Part shown: positions 1 through 14,862 of the stretch, piece after piece | Layout of the letters: each line of letters begins with the position of its first letter | Numbering within the stretch: the first letter of the stretch is position 1 | DNA from: Stratiolaelaps scimitus | Taxonomy: Eukaryota > Arthropoda > Arachnida > Mesostigmata > Laelapidae | Direction: 5' to 3' | Length of the DNA stretch: 64,000 nucleotides | NCBI GenBank assembly: GCA_019614645.1 | Contig: JABWDB010000034.1 | Coordinates: forward strand, 496,001-560,000 | Position numbers and translations under genes: made by a program | The notes under the pieces: model-generated | What the model saw: the letters and a program-made list of their open reading frames with translations, nothing else | What the model was told of the DNA's origin: nothing | The model's database searches: none

Positions 1-587
1 GGTTGGATGGCTGAGGGGAGGGACGTCAGCGGTCGGGCAACAGCAGCAGCATCGGGAATGGAAAGAGGCTTGAGCATGACGAAGAACAACAACATGTCGT
101 CCCTGATGATTTGACGTCCGGAGCAGACACCCGGTCACCCTGTGGGACTGACTCAGCGCCTCGATCGGCTCAGCCCCTAAGAAGCGACAGGGGCAGTAGC
201 AGCGTCGGTCAGCTCGACGCGTTCGTCGGGCTGCCTGCCCCGGCCGCCTTGCTCGATAGATAGATGGATGGATGCTCGACCGGGTGGCCGAGACTCGTTT
301 CTCGCATCGTTTCTGACAACACGAATGGCGCAATACACTCGGACAGCGAACGGAGAAAAGCGAAATCATCATGAGCAGCAGCCGCAGCATCGCAAGCAGA
401 GTCATCATAATTTCAACTTTTCCTGCGGGAACTCAGCCAGACACACGCACACAGACACAGACATATACACAGGTCGACATATGTTCGTATGATGGCCACG
501 TGCGTGAAGCCAGCAGCTCTCCGCGCGTCCGTGTGTGAACGGCCCTGCCTCCGACTTTGTGAGATGCTTACTGTATCTACGGATGCA

Positions 588-613
588 CTAGCAGCAGCAG
601 CAGCAGCAGCAGC
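588..613. repeat. (CAG)n trinucleotide run
   Basis: Eight CAG units in the GC-rich left block. Confidence 0.9.
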
Positions 614-1869
614 ACCATCATCACCACGCTTTGTGCACGCTCGCCGGTGAGCAAAGTTCGGCGAAAAAGAGGTTCGGATATTCCCATGGCAGCCGCTGCT
701 GCTGCGCCGCCGCTGCCGACAACAAACAAATGACGGTGGCACTGGAACGCTGCAAGAGGAGCGTTGTCAAGCGGCAGCAACAACAAGCACAGTAGCAACA
801 ACGCCACCGCAACAGCGGTACCAGCGGCGAAGACGTCAAAGCCTTTCGTCCCTTTGAAGAAGTTGTCCGTTTGTTGGCTGCCTGACTCTGGCGGCTCATC
901 TTCTTCCCTGAAGCCTCGTCGTCCACTAACGCTCATTCGCCCACTAACTCATACGTATGACAACACACGGCAGACAGACGCACACTGCCTGGCTATGCCC
1001 CCCATCCCCGGTCCCGCTTTGCCTCTCGCATGGTGTCCGAAGCGAGCCGGGTGCGTTGTGCTGTTGGATTGATCGGGGTGGCCGTCGCTGGCTGAAACTT
1101 GCGCTGGCGAAAGTTTCGTCCCAGTGTTGAAAGTGCTCCGCAGATTGTCCGACGCGATCTGCTGTGTATTCGGAGGTGTCCCTCGCCCCCCTATTGTTGA
1201 TTTCTCTGATGTGTCCCACAGTGGTCTGACCGGTGTTCAGCAAACAGGCTGACGGACGGGTCGTCAGCATTGATTGCTGGATTCGATGGACATTAGTCCG
1301 CTGCCTATAAATAGGTAGTTCGCGGGTTTGCTCGCTGGTGAGCGACGGACGGTCAAATCAATGACGGAATTAAGCAGGAATAGTTTGACGGTGGCGGCAA
1401 GCGCTACGGACAAAACGCTCGTACCGGAAAGTTTGTATAGCAAATCTGCACTGGACAGCACGAGTTCCCGGGAGTGGCCAAGACGACTCGATGATGATGA
1501 TCATGCCACAGTCGACAGCTACGAGGCGAATTACGCGAACAGCAATTTCACTCTGGAGGACAAGCGGCGGAATTGCCGTTCGGACGTGAACTAGGCGGCG
1601 GATCAGAGATCGTATTCCACGAAGGACGCGTGTCAGTCCAATACTCCATCATCGGTACCCACCGAATCAGATTTATACTCGCCCACGTGCATATACCATG
1701 TTCACACACACACACACACACGCACAAATTTAACCAGATTTATTTTCTCGGCATGGCCACACTTGCAGATGCCATAGGTGTTGTGCGCTGTACCAGCTTG
1801 TTCACCATCTAAGCAATTTCGCGCTGAGACCCAGCCAAAAATAATCGTCCATAGTATTGCTTTTGCATT

Positions 1870-1992
1870 TCTTCGTAAGACGTATTACTGAATGCAAACG
1901 TACATTTACGGTGGGAATCGAACCGGTGCGCCCACCGAGAGGTTGTCATTTCGGTTGAAAGGCAGGTGGTGCACGAATGCGCCACGAACGAC
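1870..1992 (-). mobile_element. tRNA-derived SINE, family 1, copy A (diverged)
   Basis: Contains CTTCGTAAGACG, AATGCAAACGTACATTTACG, GGTGGGAATCGAACCGGTGC and GGTGGTGCACGAATGCGCCA in the same order as the other copies. The most diverged member; the spacing in the middle differs. Confidence 0.6.
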
Positions 1993-3304
1993 GCCTCCGG
2001 GGACTCGACACCTTGTAGCTAATGACAACACCGGGAAAGGTTGCGCATAGGTCGTGACACGGGTAAAGGGTCAACCAACAAACACCAGCAGCACTCGAGC
2101 TTCGGTGACCATACCACACAGTCACAGAGCTACATCCCGACAACTGTATTCTCCCACAAATGAGAATTGCATTCGAGGTACGCCATCAGCAAGCGAGGAT
2201 CAGCAGCCGCTGGGAGCATCGCAGAGGATCTCCCGAACCAGATCATATCCTGCAAGCACAGCACATTATCTGGTGACTCATTGTTGCTGCCGATGTCGCC
2301 TCTCGACCCCAGCCCCCCTCCCGCCCGTCTTGTGATTTTCAGCCCAATCAATGTCTGTGTACTGGCCGATATTCGTTGGGTGCACACGCTCTCAACAGGT
2401 GCAGGAAGACATTTGCCGCTGTAGCGATGACGATGCAACTCGTCGACAACGTGGACACGAATCGCTGTTGTCTATTTATCCTGTAATTGGGTGTCAACAT
2501 TGTGGACTTAAGCGGTCTATTGGTCCATTGAGCATCCACGACAATAACGACAACAGCAGCATCAGCAGCATCGCGAACGATCGGGCGAACGCTGAAGGCA
2601 AGCGAGAGCCGAGCGCACGAGCGCTGTTGAGGTGGCCGTCGTTGCCAATGATCATTTTGCTGATGAGCGGCAATGAGCAGCGTGATGCTGGAGCGAGATG
2701 CTTAAGAATGCGTAGATCGCCGCTGCCGCCATTTGCAGCAACAGAAGGAGACGCTCAAAGGCCGATCAGATCCACGACATGATGTCACTGACTAATAGCT
2801 GCATATGACAGTGGTGGCGGTGGCGGCAAACGCGTCGGTTGCTGCGCGGGCCAAGGCGTTTTGCCCCTCGGCGAACCGAGCGCCGGTGGAGCGACTCGCA
2901 GCCGGACACAGCGGCCGATGGGCAGTACACCGTTCGCTCCGGCGAAAAACCGCGGGCGAAGAGCATTGGCTGGTGGTGGCGGCGGCGGCGCAGTCCACCA
3001 GCGGTAAATCGCTTCCAGGAAAGCTCGCCGGTCGTCCGCCGATTCGGCCAAGGCAAGCCAATCAACGACGGTGACGGCAACGGGAAAACAGATGAATAGC
3101 CGGACGAGCAAACAGATAAGCCCACTCGGTCGCTCGCTCATTGGCTATTGCTACAACTAGCGCGGCTGGCTACTATCATAGTGTTTGTAGCAGTGTCCGT
3201 AGGCAACTGCGACTACCGACGACCACGCGCTCGACCGTAGGGGATAGGGAGAGCAGCTGTTCCATATGCGGTCGGTGTGCGCGTTCCGTCTACAGACGGT
3301 AGAT

Positions 3305-3306
<2 letters not shown>

Positions 3307-3344
<38 letters not shown>

Positions 3345-3370
3345 CGAGGAGGTATATATATATATATATT
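3307..3370. repeat. (GA)n followed by (TA)n
   Basis: About 30 bases of GA, a short GC-containing spacer, then about 20 bases of TA. Confidence 0.9.
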
Positions 3371-3539
3371 GTGAGAGAGCTGATACGGACACGTGGGTCC
3401 GTGCCGAGTAAATCAAGCCAGAACAAACGCACCGTCCCATTGCGATTGACGATGATCGGGCGGATTGAGGCGGATGCTTTTCCGGGAAATCAGGGAAAAC
3501 AACAGCTAAATATAAGATGACGATGATGATGATAATGAC

Positions 3540-3590
3540 AGCAGCAACAACAACAAACAACAACAACAACAACAACAACAAGCACAACAA
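3540..3590. repeat. (CAA)n trinucleotide run
   Basis: Nearly pure CAA on plus, giving artefactual Asn, Gln or Val/Leu runs in overlapping frames. Confidence 0.9.
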
Positions 3591-4296
3591 CAACACTTGC
3601 AGCGGGGACCGCGGCAAGTCTCGTCAGCGAGAAGCCCTGAGAGGAACAAGGAATACAAGTAGTCGCTGGACGACGAATCGTGGCCGGGCGACAGCGGCCA
3701 TGGAGAACGACGAGCAAATTACGGGAGAGGTCGGACATCGGGGGGGGATGGGTAGGCGAAGGAGTCGAAAGTAGTAGTGGGTAGGCAACGATAGCAGAAG
3801 CAGAAATTGCACAAGGCCAAGAATATCATGGACGAAGGGTTCTCGCGTAAAGTCAACGTGGTATTCACGAGAACGGGCCGCGCTTAACGCCGTTCACGTC
3901 ATCTGTTCCAGCGAAGAGGAATGGGATGGCCCGCGGCCGCGGCGTGATGCGTAACATTGCTATAACAACATTGATAACAAAACGCATGGGCTGGCTGGCT
4001 AGATGCCGACCGACGGCGGCCGCTCGGGGGTTGAAAGAGGGGGGTTGAAAGAGGGGGGGGGGGTTGAGCGGGGGGGGCAGCAGCAGCTCACAGCAGGTTA
4101 CACGCGGCATCGGTGGCGGCGCGTTGTGATAGCCAGGGATGTTGAATCCGTATGGGAAAAGCGGACACATAGAATAGAATTGTTGAACATCGATCGGTGC
4201 GAAGTGCGCCGCTGTTACTGGCAACGGCGATCAGACGACGTCATCACTGCTCTGCACAAAGTTGTCCACTGATTGACTCTGTGCAATGCGGATGTA

Positions 4297-4299
<3 letters not shown>

Positions 4300-4333
<34 letters not shown>

Positions 4334-4355
4334 ACAGTGAGAGAGAGAGAGGAAG
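4300..4355. repeat. (TA)n followed by (GA)n
   Basis: About 30 bases of TA followed within ten bases by a GA run, the same compound arrangement as at 3.3 kb and 61.4 kb. Confidence 0.9.
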
Positions 4356-6888
4356 AGAAAGACAGAGAGATGAATTGGATGATGTTGGTGCTGCTGCTGC
4401 TCAGGACGAGGATGAGATTCTCGTTCAAATGGCCGCCCACGCAAACAAGCGGACATGGATATGTAGACAGGATGGAGAAGAAACAAAGCACATAGTAAAA
4501 ATGCTAATGTCACGAGCATGTATCGAGAAACGTGTGCGGGATTCGCTGCAATTCGATTGTTGCGTACGATGTTCGGCGACACCGTGCGGACTCAACAGGG
4601 CTGGGCTCACTTGTCGATCTGTCCCTGTGCGAGCTCTCCCAATTGTGGGGAAATGTATTTAATATTGCACTAAATTGATCACAGCAAGGTGTACGGAGGT
4701 GAGCGGAGGAGATACCTGTTGGGTCATTCCAACTGGATGTTGATCCCAATCAGGGAGTGGGAGCGATCAGTAGTGTACGGAAAAGTGTACAAAGTAGTCG
4801 ATTATACATATACATATATATATATATAATTACGCCCAAGTTATACGACACTTGGACAGCATTGTCGGACATGTTGGACATACATTATTGTACTCCGCTG
4901 CAGCCCAGTACAATCATATGGTCTTCGACAACAAACTTATGTGCACGAAATCGAAATTAGCCTCCCTTAATAATAATAGTGACAATAATAATACAAATAA
5001 GAAAAATAAATAATAATAATAACAATAATAATAATGAACGCTTTAAATAGCCCCGACTACCCTGTCAACCCTCTCACGCAATCAATACAGGCGAAAGCAG
5101 CGTCGGACAAACAATCCCCTCACGAAGACGACGACCGTTCCGTACGCACCGTTGCTGTCGTTATCCGCTGTGCGCGAAGTACGATTATCGAATTCGATAG
5201 ATCGAATTTCGAAAAAGCGAAGATCCAATCAAACGTTCTTCTATCCCCCCCCCCCCGCCTTCAGTTCATCAACCTGCACCGACACAGCATTACCATCATT
5301 CTTCACCGACGCCGCCGTCGCCATCAGCAGCTGATGCCCGCAGCAGCAGCAGCGGCGGCAGATGTTCCACGCCTTAATCATCACCGGCTAAATCAAACCA
5401 AATCAAACCTATCTGCGCCGTAATCGGGGCATCAGTTGGAGCATCGCTGGCCGCCGCCACCGCCGCCGTCCTTACAAGTGGTGATTGCGTGTAGCGTCCG
5501 TTAGTTTCCTTCGGCCTTTCGGCTGTTTGCCAAACCTCCCCCACTCCCTGCCCCCTTTTATTATCATCTTCGCCGTTCTTCGATTCGACTTCTTCGTCTT
5601 TCGTTGCTCTTCAACTTCGTTGTGCTTTTTGTACATCTTCTTCGGGACCAGCAGCGCGGCCGCCGCCGCCGCCACCGCTGACGCCGTCGTCTGGCGGCTT
5701 GTGCTCCTGTGCCCTGTTGACTTCTCGTTGTTGTCGTTGCCGCTGCTGCTGCTGCTGTTGTGATTATTGCGGTTGCGGTTCAACGACGTCAATGTCTTCT
5801 TCGTCTTCTCGTCGACGACGGCGGCGACGACGACGACGATGTGTTCTTCGCCGGGTCTTCGCCGTTCGATCACCTTGACACACAGACCGGCATCCTGCGG
5901 CCGCTGTTGCGCCGACAGCCCACGATTGAAGATCGGCCGACTGCGGCTGCTGCTGCTGCCGCCGCCGCCGCCGCAGTCGATGAACGCGTCCGCCGCTGCG
6001 GGCTCCTCGCTGCAACGAACGCGCGCCACGGCGCGGCGTTCACTTCGGCAGGCGTCACATGGACAGGGCAGACAGGAGCGTCGGGAGGCCGGAGCCGTCG
6101 GCTCGGCTTCGATCCGCTTGCCACCCGCTTGCCGGCCCTGGATAACGGCGAGTAGCTCGGTGTCCACCGGCAGCACTCTCTCTCTCTCGTTTATCAGCAG
6201 TAACTACCGTAGTGGTTTGTTGCTTCGTTTAGCAGGCCGTCACCACCCCCCCACCCGCATCTTGTAGAAGGACTACTAATACATTGACTATGACAAGTGC
6301 TGTTGCTTTTTGAGCCGACTCTCAGCTGGCTACCCTCCCGGCTACCCGCCCTGTGACAGGCCTCGAAAACCACCTTTGGGTACTACGGCCGCTGGTGCTT
6401 GTACAGCAACAACGAACACTTGCTCCGAGCGAGCGCAAGCGGCTCTCGCCAACGCCAAGTCCGCCCGTCGTTAGGCGTCAGCAGCAACGGCCGGCAACTC
6501 TTTCGGATCACCGCAACAGACACAATCCGACTTTCACTCTCGGAGGAGCGAGCAGCGACTAACCCGGTGGAGCTGCTGAAAAAAGCAGAATGGATGAGTG
6601 CTACACCCCCCCCCCCTACCACAACCACAACCACAGCGTTCAGCGAGCGAGAAGGCAGCGCAACGCCAGCGGTTGCTGCTGTCACCGCTGCAGCAGTAGC
6701 AGCAGCAACGGATCGAACGGCGCGAAACTGTATTGCGGAGGGTGGCGGGGTTGTGGCAAAACGTGCACAACAGCGTTAGCGACCGTCGCCAGCGGCCCAC
6801 CGACTGATATCGGCCGATAATACTTTATACAACGGTTGACAGCGAGCGCAGGGCGGCAATGGAACGATTCGATACAGTGTATGTATCG

Positions 6889-6920
<32 letters not shown>

Positions 6921-9900
6921 ATAAGACAATGTATAGCCTGACTACACACCAAGACGACAATGTAACCCGTTGATTAGAGCTGCGCAACGAGCGACGGTCG
7001 AAGAGCCAACAGCTGTGCGGCCACCAGACCGCCACTCGATAGATGTGGTGAGCGTTCGCCTGTAAACGCAGGCAGCGGCAGCGGCGATCCTTGTGGTGGT
7101 ACTGCCGACGTACAGATCGAGCCACGCCTATAATGAGCCGTACCTGTTAGCCACATGTAGCGAGTATTTATGGCACATATACCGCATTTATTCAAATCAG
7201 CCGTCGAAGCAAACGCGAGCTAACTACGATTGACCTTATTGACAAGTTTCGCGTTAGCTGTCGAACGTTAAACCCTTGACAACCTAATCGCGCCGAATTC
7301 GTGCCGTCTACGTGGCCACCCTGCCGAAGCTGCTGCTGCGGCGGCGAACAACTAGTTCAGCGAGCGGGACATAGACTCTGAGAATATGTAACAACTATTA
7401 TAGCTGTATTGGCTTAACTGTTTAGACGAAGGTCAATATACTCCGCCCGTCCAGCTGGATGACAGACGCAACGTGCGATTTTGCCGAGCCAGTCTCGCGA
7501 ATAAGCAGACAAACTCCAGCCAGTCAATTGAAGTGCAATGAGAATTGATAGTTATAGAGGGCAACGCAATTTCCGTTGTGGGCAACGCTTAGTGACCGAG
7601 GAAGTGGGACGTCATTAATTTGAATATTCAATTATTACGAATCCTTAGAGGAGACTGCTCTTGTAGTCGATGCACCTCATGTTCAGCGAGTACAATGGTT
7701 GTCCACTATTAAAATTAGATGAATTTCAACAAATTTAACTGGACAAAAAATATAATAATAATAATAATAATTAATAATAATAATGTAACAACGACGGCCG
7801 TTACGCGTGATAGATAGATACTCTGTCTAACACGTATACTCTCACGGACACACGGGCTAACACCACCAGCCACCAGCCACCATCAGCCACCCATCGGTTT
7901 TATCAGATTCGCGCATTCATCGTTCGCGTCACTGTCGACTGAACTCGGGCTCGTGCGTGAGACGAGCTGAGCGTCTCAGCTGAAAACGGCGGCGGGGTCA
8001 GCAGCCATTGGCCGATCGTCGCCGCGTCGTTGTTGAAACAAGTCAGTCAGCGAGTCAGTTCGCCGGGTCGGCGCGCAAGGTCATATCTACAGTTTGAATG
8101 TGGTGCCACCAAAGACGCCGTCTCCAGACGCCGGACCACTAACTGCCACTACTACTACTGCTGCTGTTGCAGCTGCTGTTGCTGTTGTCGCCGCTCAGCG
8201 CAACGTCAAAGAGAGGACCTTTTTCGCTGTGGAGCTACGGACAAGCAAACGTTGTTTCGGACAAAGCCGGGATTTGTAAAAATAAAATGAATGGCTTGTT
8301 GTGATACCTCGATGGAAAACAACACCTGGACGAGGGCCAGTGTAGCATGCACGTAGCAATATATTAGAGAAATCATCGAAATAAAAGACATTTTTCAGTG
8401 GAGCAGGATGAACAACTTTGGGTGAAGATCAATAGTGATGCCGTTGAGGCCGCTGATGGCCGGGTGCTGTCGCAAGATCGCGCCTTATCCTGTGCGAGCC
8501 CTGTGGCGCTGAAGATCTCGTGTCGCAGCGTTACCGCTGCCATTGATTTGGGGATTGGAGTTAAGGGTGTGTTGTAAGCAAGGTGGTCATTGTAGAGCGA
8601 AGTGTGTTCTGAGCACGATGTCCGTAAAGAGACATAGGGATTCTACAGCGTGAAATACGAACGGCATATAGCAAGCCAATGGGGTGGGTATCGCGGTATC
8701 ACGATCGACAAATCACTGCACCAAAATCATTACAACGACATTGCCACAGTTACATAAACAATGATGCAAGCGTCCACGAGCAATATAGTTGCTCATATTC
8801 TTATATGATGATTAGCGTATGTGATAGCTTACGGTAAACAGAGTGGTTCAAGGTGTCCATCATCCAACCACAGAGATACAGACAAACAGGTTTGCGCCAG
8901 ACTCCCGATGCTGTTAGCTATGAGCGGCATGTCACGGACACACCGCATCCACCACAATCTAGCAAGGTGCTCTCTCAGCCTCGCAATGGTCACTGTGCAC
9001 TCGAGAACTGAATCCAGCTGGGTACCGACCGGCGGGAGCACTTATCCACGAACTTCGGCATCGACACCGTCGAAGTTTGTTAGCCACCGAGTCGGAGCAA
9101 CGCACACTCGATAGAATACTCCATGGGAATTCGGCAAAGCAACTGATTATCCATAGGCTATCTGTGCACACGAGGCACGCGCACAGGTCGGATTCGTTAC
9201 GAAATCGCCTGTTCGAGCCAGCCAGCCAGCCAGCGAACCAGCCAGCAGGCCAACCCGATATATGGCATATAATATATCTACCGACGCTGCTCACGACACG
9301 ATCGCCAATCACTCCATCGACACGAAGAGCACAAGCCTCTGTCCCGGCTCACTGATACAGCCGTACGTCAAGCGTAGTTCGCACACGGCCACGTGGTTAA
9401 CAATACACCGCGCAAACGCCCCGCTCCGTACATCTCGTGTCTGTGTGTGTCGCGTACACTGCCGTGCGCGTATCCGTGAGCCTGTGGGCTCGTCCGACCA
9501 ACACACGGCGGCCTTCGGGTCGCTCGCGCTCGTTTGTTCCATGGGCTTTCCGTTGCGCGCTAACAGCAACAATAACAACAACAGCAACAATAACAACAGC
9601 AACGACGATGACACTAGCAACATGAGCGACAACGACGCCAATGTCCCCTCTCACGGGATCCATTGATTCCGTCGGCGGGGGGACCAGCAAACGCCGGCCG
9701 CCACCACCACCACCAGCACTAACAACAACAACAATACGAATCTGCGCCACGGCGCAGAGTGACACACCGACGTCATCGTCTCATCCCGTGAGTGGTTTCA
9801 CGCGAACGACCCGGCCCGGCGACGAAGACGCGATCGCCACCGCCGACCAGCCACGTTCATACGGCGCATTCACGCTTATACGTATATAAATTGAGGGGTG

Positions 9901-11395
9901 GCAGTGTACGACGCTTGGCCGCTTGTAATCGACACGATAGACGTCGGCCGGATGAAAGACGCTGCAGCGGGTTGCCCGCGCGGGGGGCGGGGGGCGCGGG
10001 GCTCGGGGGGCGGAGGGGGGTTGTCTTCGAGCCCTCCCTGGGCCTGGATCGCAGCTGGTTTGTTTGCCTGCGCGTTCGTCTATCGACGGGCGGAGAGACG
10101 GGCGCATGGACGATCAGTGGGTCGATCTACGTGTCTGTTGTAACCGGGACTCGGTTGCTTGATTGCTGCATCCGAGCCACGAGCTGCTGCTGTTGCCGAT
10201 GGATGCCCTCGCGTCCGTGCGTCCGACCGGCCATCCATCGGCATCTAGATAGATGGTTAGTGTCGGCGGCGGCGGTGGCGACGCTGTTTCCAGCTGTGGA
10301 GCATCGAAGTTGCAGCACACAGCAGGTACACCCGCAGGACGAGCAGCATCTGCAGCAACTGCATTTCTGCATCGCACAGTGAGACAGGCTAGTAGATAGG
10401 GATGAAGGCAGATTGGCAGATACACAGACAAAGCTCCGGCCATCGCACCCCATCTATTCTATCCACGACGGCGGCCGCCGCCGCCGCCGCCGCCCGAATG
10501 GACGAAGGCTCCACCGGCGTCCAGCCATATCGTCATCATCACTGGCATCATCTCATCATCGTCTCACACGAACGGTGTCTTCCAGAACGTCGACGTCGAA
10601 CTTCCACAGGATCCATGTAGGACTACAACCCCAACCAGCTACGTCAACGATCATCACTGGCAATAGTATAACACTATAGAGCGCTTCGGCGTCACTGGCC
10701 ACCGAGCTGACCATTGGGCCCCCTCCGGGTATCGCCAGCTGCTGTGGGATCAGTCGAAGCGGCAGCACCTGCAGATGGTGGCATCGTTCTTAACACACAC
10801 ACAAAAAAATTGCCAAGCCAACAGCACCTATAACTACAGCTGCTACAACCACCACCACTACTACCCGACGAGGATACGGCTCCCGCAACGGGAGGGCGGG
10901 AAGATAGCGAGGGATGTGGGTATTGGCTCAACGCGTGCTGCAGCTGCCGTAAACTGTTGATGGCTGCGCGCGCGCCAGCAAGCAACTGAATCGTTGCTGT
11001 GGCTCCTGGTGCCACTGCCCGTTGGACAGCCCGCTGGCTGGTGTTTCCGGATGGGCCACTGAGGATCAACGGACCGGTCTGCCTGCTTGCCTGACTGCTT
11101 GCTGGCCTGGCCGCCGGCCCAGCTGGCGTCACGTACGGCTCCGGCGCCAGCTCTGGAGCCATCTCCCGCCTCTTCGGCTGCTGGTAACAACGGCGGCGGC
11201 GGCAGTGGCGCCGGCCGCTGCTCGAACGGGCAACGAGCGACGACGGGCAATCCTAGCCAGCTTTTACTTCACCGCGGTGCTTGCTGCTTATTGCCCGGTG
11301 ACTACACACAGGCTATCACGAAGGCTGCCAGCGAAAGGGGCGACCAAGTATTGTAGACGACGAAGTCGCTGACGAGGACAACAACTGCTGCTGCT

Positions 11396-11434
11396 ACTTT
11401 TGTTGTTGTTGCTGTTGTTGTTGTTGTTGTTGCC
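11396..11434. repeat. (TTG)n trinucleotide run
   Basis: TTG/CTG units in the GC-rich left block; source of overlapping Leu- and Asn-rich frames. Confidence 0.85.
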
Positions 11435-14400
11435 GTTGTCTTCGTCGGTTGTCCGCAGGCGAAAATCAAGGCGGAGATGTGGAACGGGGATTGAAGAAAG
11501 TCCCACCATTGCGGTGTGGCAGACACCGTGAACGTCGCCTTGGAGTACTGCCAGCAGTGACATGAGGTTCCGGAGTCCCAAATGAACAGCAACACTCAGC
11601 AACAAACGGATGAGGAGCGCCATAGGCCACAGCATCAGCTCGACTCTAGCACGGGCCGAACGAACAGGCAGGCGGACCAGCAACGCAGACCCTACATTTC
11701 GACTGTGGCTCGTGGGTCGCCGCAGACGTACATGTCCTTACATGCACCGCGGTCCGTAGCTTGCTAGTGGGCCTTTCGTTCACGGAGTCATGCACCACAA
11801 CGGGCGGCGAAGAAGGGGGGGGGGGCTTCGTAAAAGAACAGACGTCCGCCGGCGCGTACACCAGCCGCGCCGCAGCAACTTTGCTTTGGGAGGGAACAAC
11901 AGCTTTGCCGGCATCCATCGACGATCGCGAGCGATTTGCAAACGCCACACGCGAACAACAACGGCTAGGACAGAACAGAGCGGGCAGGGCCAGAACGTTT
12001 GGCGGGGGCCAAACGGATCCGGCCATCGCATCACATTGTCGCATGGCCGCTTCATCCCGTCGCGTGGTGGAGCGAAGGAACCCCAGCCCACGGCGAGCGA
12101 GACCCGCGCGCTGGCGGCGACCGGCAGAAGGGTAGGAGAGAAAGGCCATACCGTTCCCGGATCACAGAACGTACAAAACGCGCTACACACACACACACAC
12201 ACACATCCAGGGGCGCATAAGCCCGTCAACAACCATGGTCTCACCGTTCGCTGTTCTTATTCTATTGGTATAGTGTAATAGTACCACTAGCGCTGGCCCG
12301 AGTCAAGGGAACAAACGCAAGGCACGCCGCGTTCGGTCGGTCCGACTGGCGGCTGCGCTGGCGCTGCTCCAACTGTCTGGGTAGACACAGCTGGGCGACA
12401 TCTGCCAAGCACACCAGCAACTCGGGGAGGAGCTGTGCGTATGTTTACGGTGGAACAAGTCGTACGGCCGTGAACAGAGGTCGCTTGGCGAGTTCCATTC
12501 AGATGGAGCACCCGCTTATTAAGAGATAACGCGCTGAAAGCATCGACTGCTCGATGTCGAAGTCGCGAATAGCGAAGCTCCTTGCCCGCGTGAGGGTTTA
12601 AGCGCAAAAGCGAAAGCGCTAAGTATAGATCTTACAGGTACGCCTTTATATTTGTTCTTTGGCTGTAACCCTCATGTGGGTGTTATAAACGTAGGTAATC
12701 TAGGTTTTCAGATACATGCAGCGTCTCCCAGACACGCGCTAAAAACGACGAATAACCTTATTCGGAGAGAAGCACCAACACTCGCGGAGGGTGAGGCAAT
12801 TTGCCGGACTCACACACACACACCTGATGAGATACGTGTCAATGCAAGCCTGACCGGGGGAAAACTCGAGATGGGAGAATATAATGATCAGAGTCGCGCC
12901 TCAGACGACCAGCAGTTCATTCCGTTCCCAAAAACAAGTGATTGTTACGATTAAGGATCCTCTCTAAAATCTAGACCGCAACCATAGTCTATCACATTGG
13001 CCCGACGCTGAGACAGCGTCAATGAGCTAGAGAGGGGATAGAGAGAGAGAGAGAAATAGATAATGCAGTGTAATAAAACACACCAAGAAATCATGTCGTG
13101 GTTCTGTCGCAGTTCGAATAACACCGGGCGTTGCTTCAACTGAAGGCCGCCGTCTGCCATCGCCAGCATATGCCCCACAGTGTGCTCGCTAGCCCGGCGG
13201 TCTTTCCCTCAGCGATCAATGGAAGACGTGGCAGATTGAACCGAGCTGGAAGGACATCCGCCGAAAGCGTCGAGCCAGCTGAACTTCCTTAGGCAAACGT
13301 CTACGAGGGGGCCGATATGCAGCAGAAGGATGGCGCCTTAGAATGAAACCACCTCAGCAGAAGCACGAGCGAGTGGCGACGAACGCTGGAAGCGGATCGT
13401 TGATACTCAACAGGCGACAACAGGCACATTTGCATAACCTGAATTTCGGCGGCGACGGCGGCGGCGAGAATGACTGCTGCAATTAGTGATTATTATTCTT
13501 CACGTGGTCGCTGGTTACTTGGTGAGGGACATTTATAGAGAGGTTGGCTGTAGGGAGATTCGGCATGTCATCTGCTTTTGTTGGCTTTTAGCTTTGATTT
13601 TGTGTCGGTGAACGAGCCCGGGGACTCCGTCGAGACCACTTAATTTGGGGTATTTGTCAAGCTGTGGCGAGGAAAATCGCGCAAAAAATTAGTAATAATA
13701 ATAACAAGTTATTAAATATATTATTTAATAATTTATTATTATTATTATTATTATCGTAATCAAGCTCCAGATCGATGATCCCAAGTGCCGACAATGACAA
13801 CAGCAACAACAACTGGAGCCGACCGAATCGCAGCAGCAGTATGTGATATGCCAATATAGCAATACAAATACTCGCACCTTACTCCCTGTCAACCAGTACG
13901 CGAGTATGCTACAACATATTTGAATGATACATATACCTGTTTTTGACACGGTTTCGCCAGATGCACAATGCCAGTCTGCTAAGGTGACAAAACTGAACAT
14001 CGATCGTTACGCCCTATATATTCTATTTATCGCGCTTGTTTCTTCCATTAAATAAAACATCACTGCAAACCACCCTCATTCATCCCTACCGCCGCTATCC
14101 TTTTGCTCGCTACCAGCGGTAACTGCTCAACTTCCTCCGAGCTCAACGGAGTCGAACGCAGAGACAAGGAGACGAGACAAGAGAGAGCGAGAAGAGTGCA
14201 TTGAACCCCAGCAGCCTGTTGCACAGCCCGTGATCGTACCATTTGATCCAGCATACGCGTGGAGAGTGTTGCTCGGTCCCGTTCGATTGACACATTGACA
14301 CAGATGAGACACAGAATTGGGAGCGAGCGGGTGTGCCGCCACTTCTCGTAACGACTGGCCGAATCCGATTCTCGGGCGGCGGTGGCCAGAGGCTGTCGTC

Positions 14401-14734
14401 GTATGGATAAACGAACTGTTTCCGCTGTCGATAAATGACGCCGAAAAAACACCCCCGCTGCTTATCGAAGAAATCAATCGTGCTCACAATTTCACTGGCT
14501 AATTGATGAATTCGAAGGAACGAAGCTGGCGATACTAGTTGTTCGTGATTAGGGAGGGCATCGCGTCGCGAGCGGCACTTTAGTCCGCTGTACACTGTGT
14601 GGTAACAAATGGGAAGCGTTTGGCAGGTGAATCAACGCTGGGTGTCGATCCGACAACGAGGTGATTATATCGAGGAACGTCTCTATGAACGTGAAAGCGG
14701 CATAGGTGGCATAGCTGTTTCTTCCGCGCGGTGA

Positions 14735-14862
14735 GTGGCTTGGACGGCTAAGTCTCTGGCTGTAACAAGCTGGAGGCCGCAGGTTCGAGTCGTGACATGT
14801 GGAGACCTTAAGAGTTGTAAAAAAATATAGCAGTTCATAGTTCTTTTAATAAATAAAAATTT
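14735..14862 (+). mobile_element. tRNA-derived SINE, family 2, copy A
   Basis: tRNA-like head (TGGCTTGGACGGCTAAGTCT, then GCAGGTTCGAGTCGTGACAT with the B box), followed by GAGACCTTAAGAGTTGTAAAA and a tail TTCTTTTAATAAATAAAAAT. The same order recurs at 62,345. The A/T-rich tail with internal AATAAA is typical of pol III retroposons. Confidence 0.55.

Noticed and set aside
3266..3520. Ile-Tyr and Arg-Glu repeat peptides
   Set aside because: Translations of TA and GA microsatellites, seen at about twenty other places.
5472..6176. 234-codon minus ORF
   Set aside because: Driven by GC-rich trinucleotide repeats (Ser, Ala, Gly, Asn runs); a 166-codon plus frame overlaps it; no domain or splice context.
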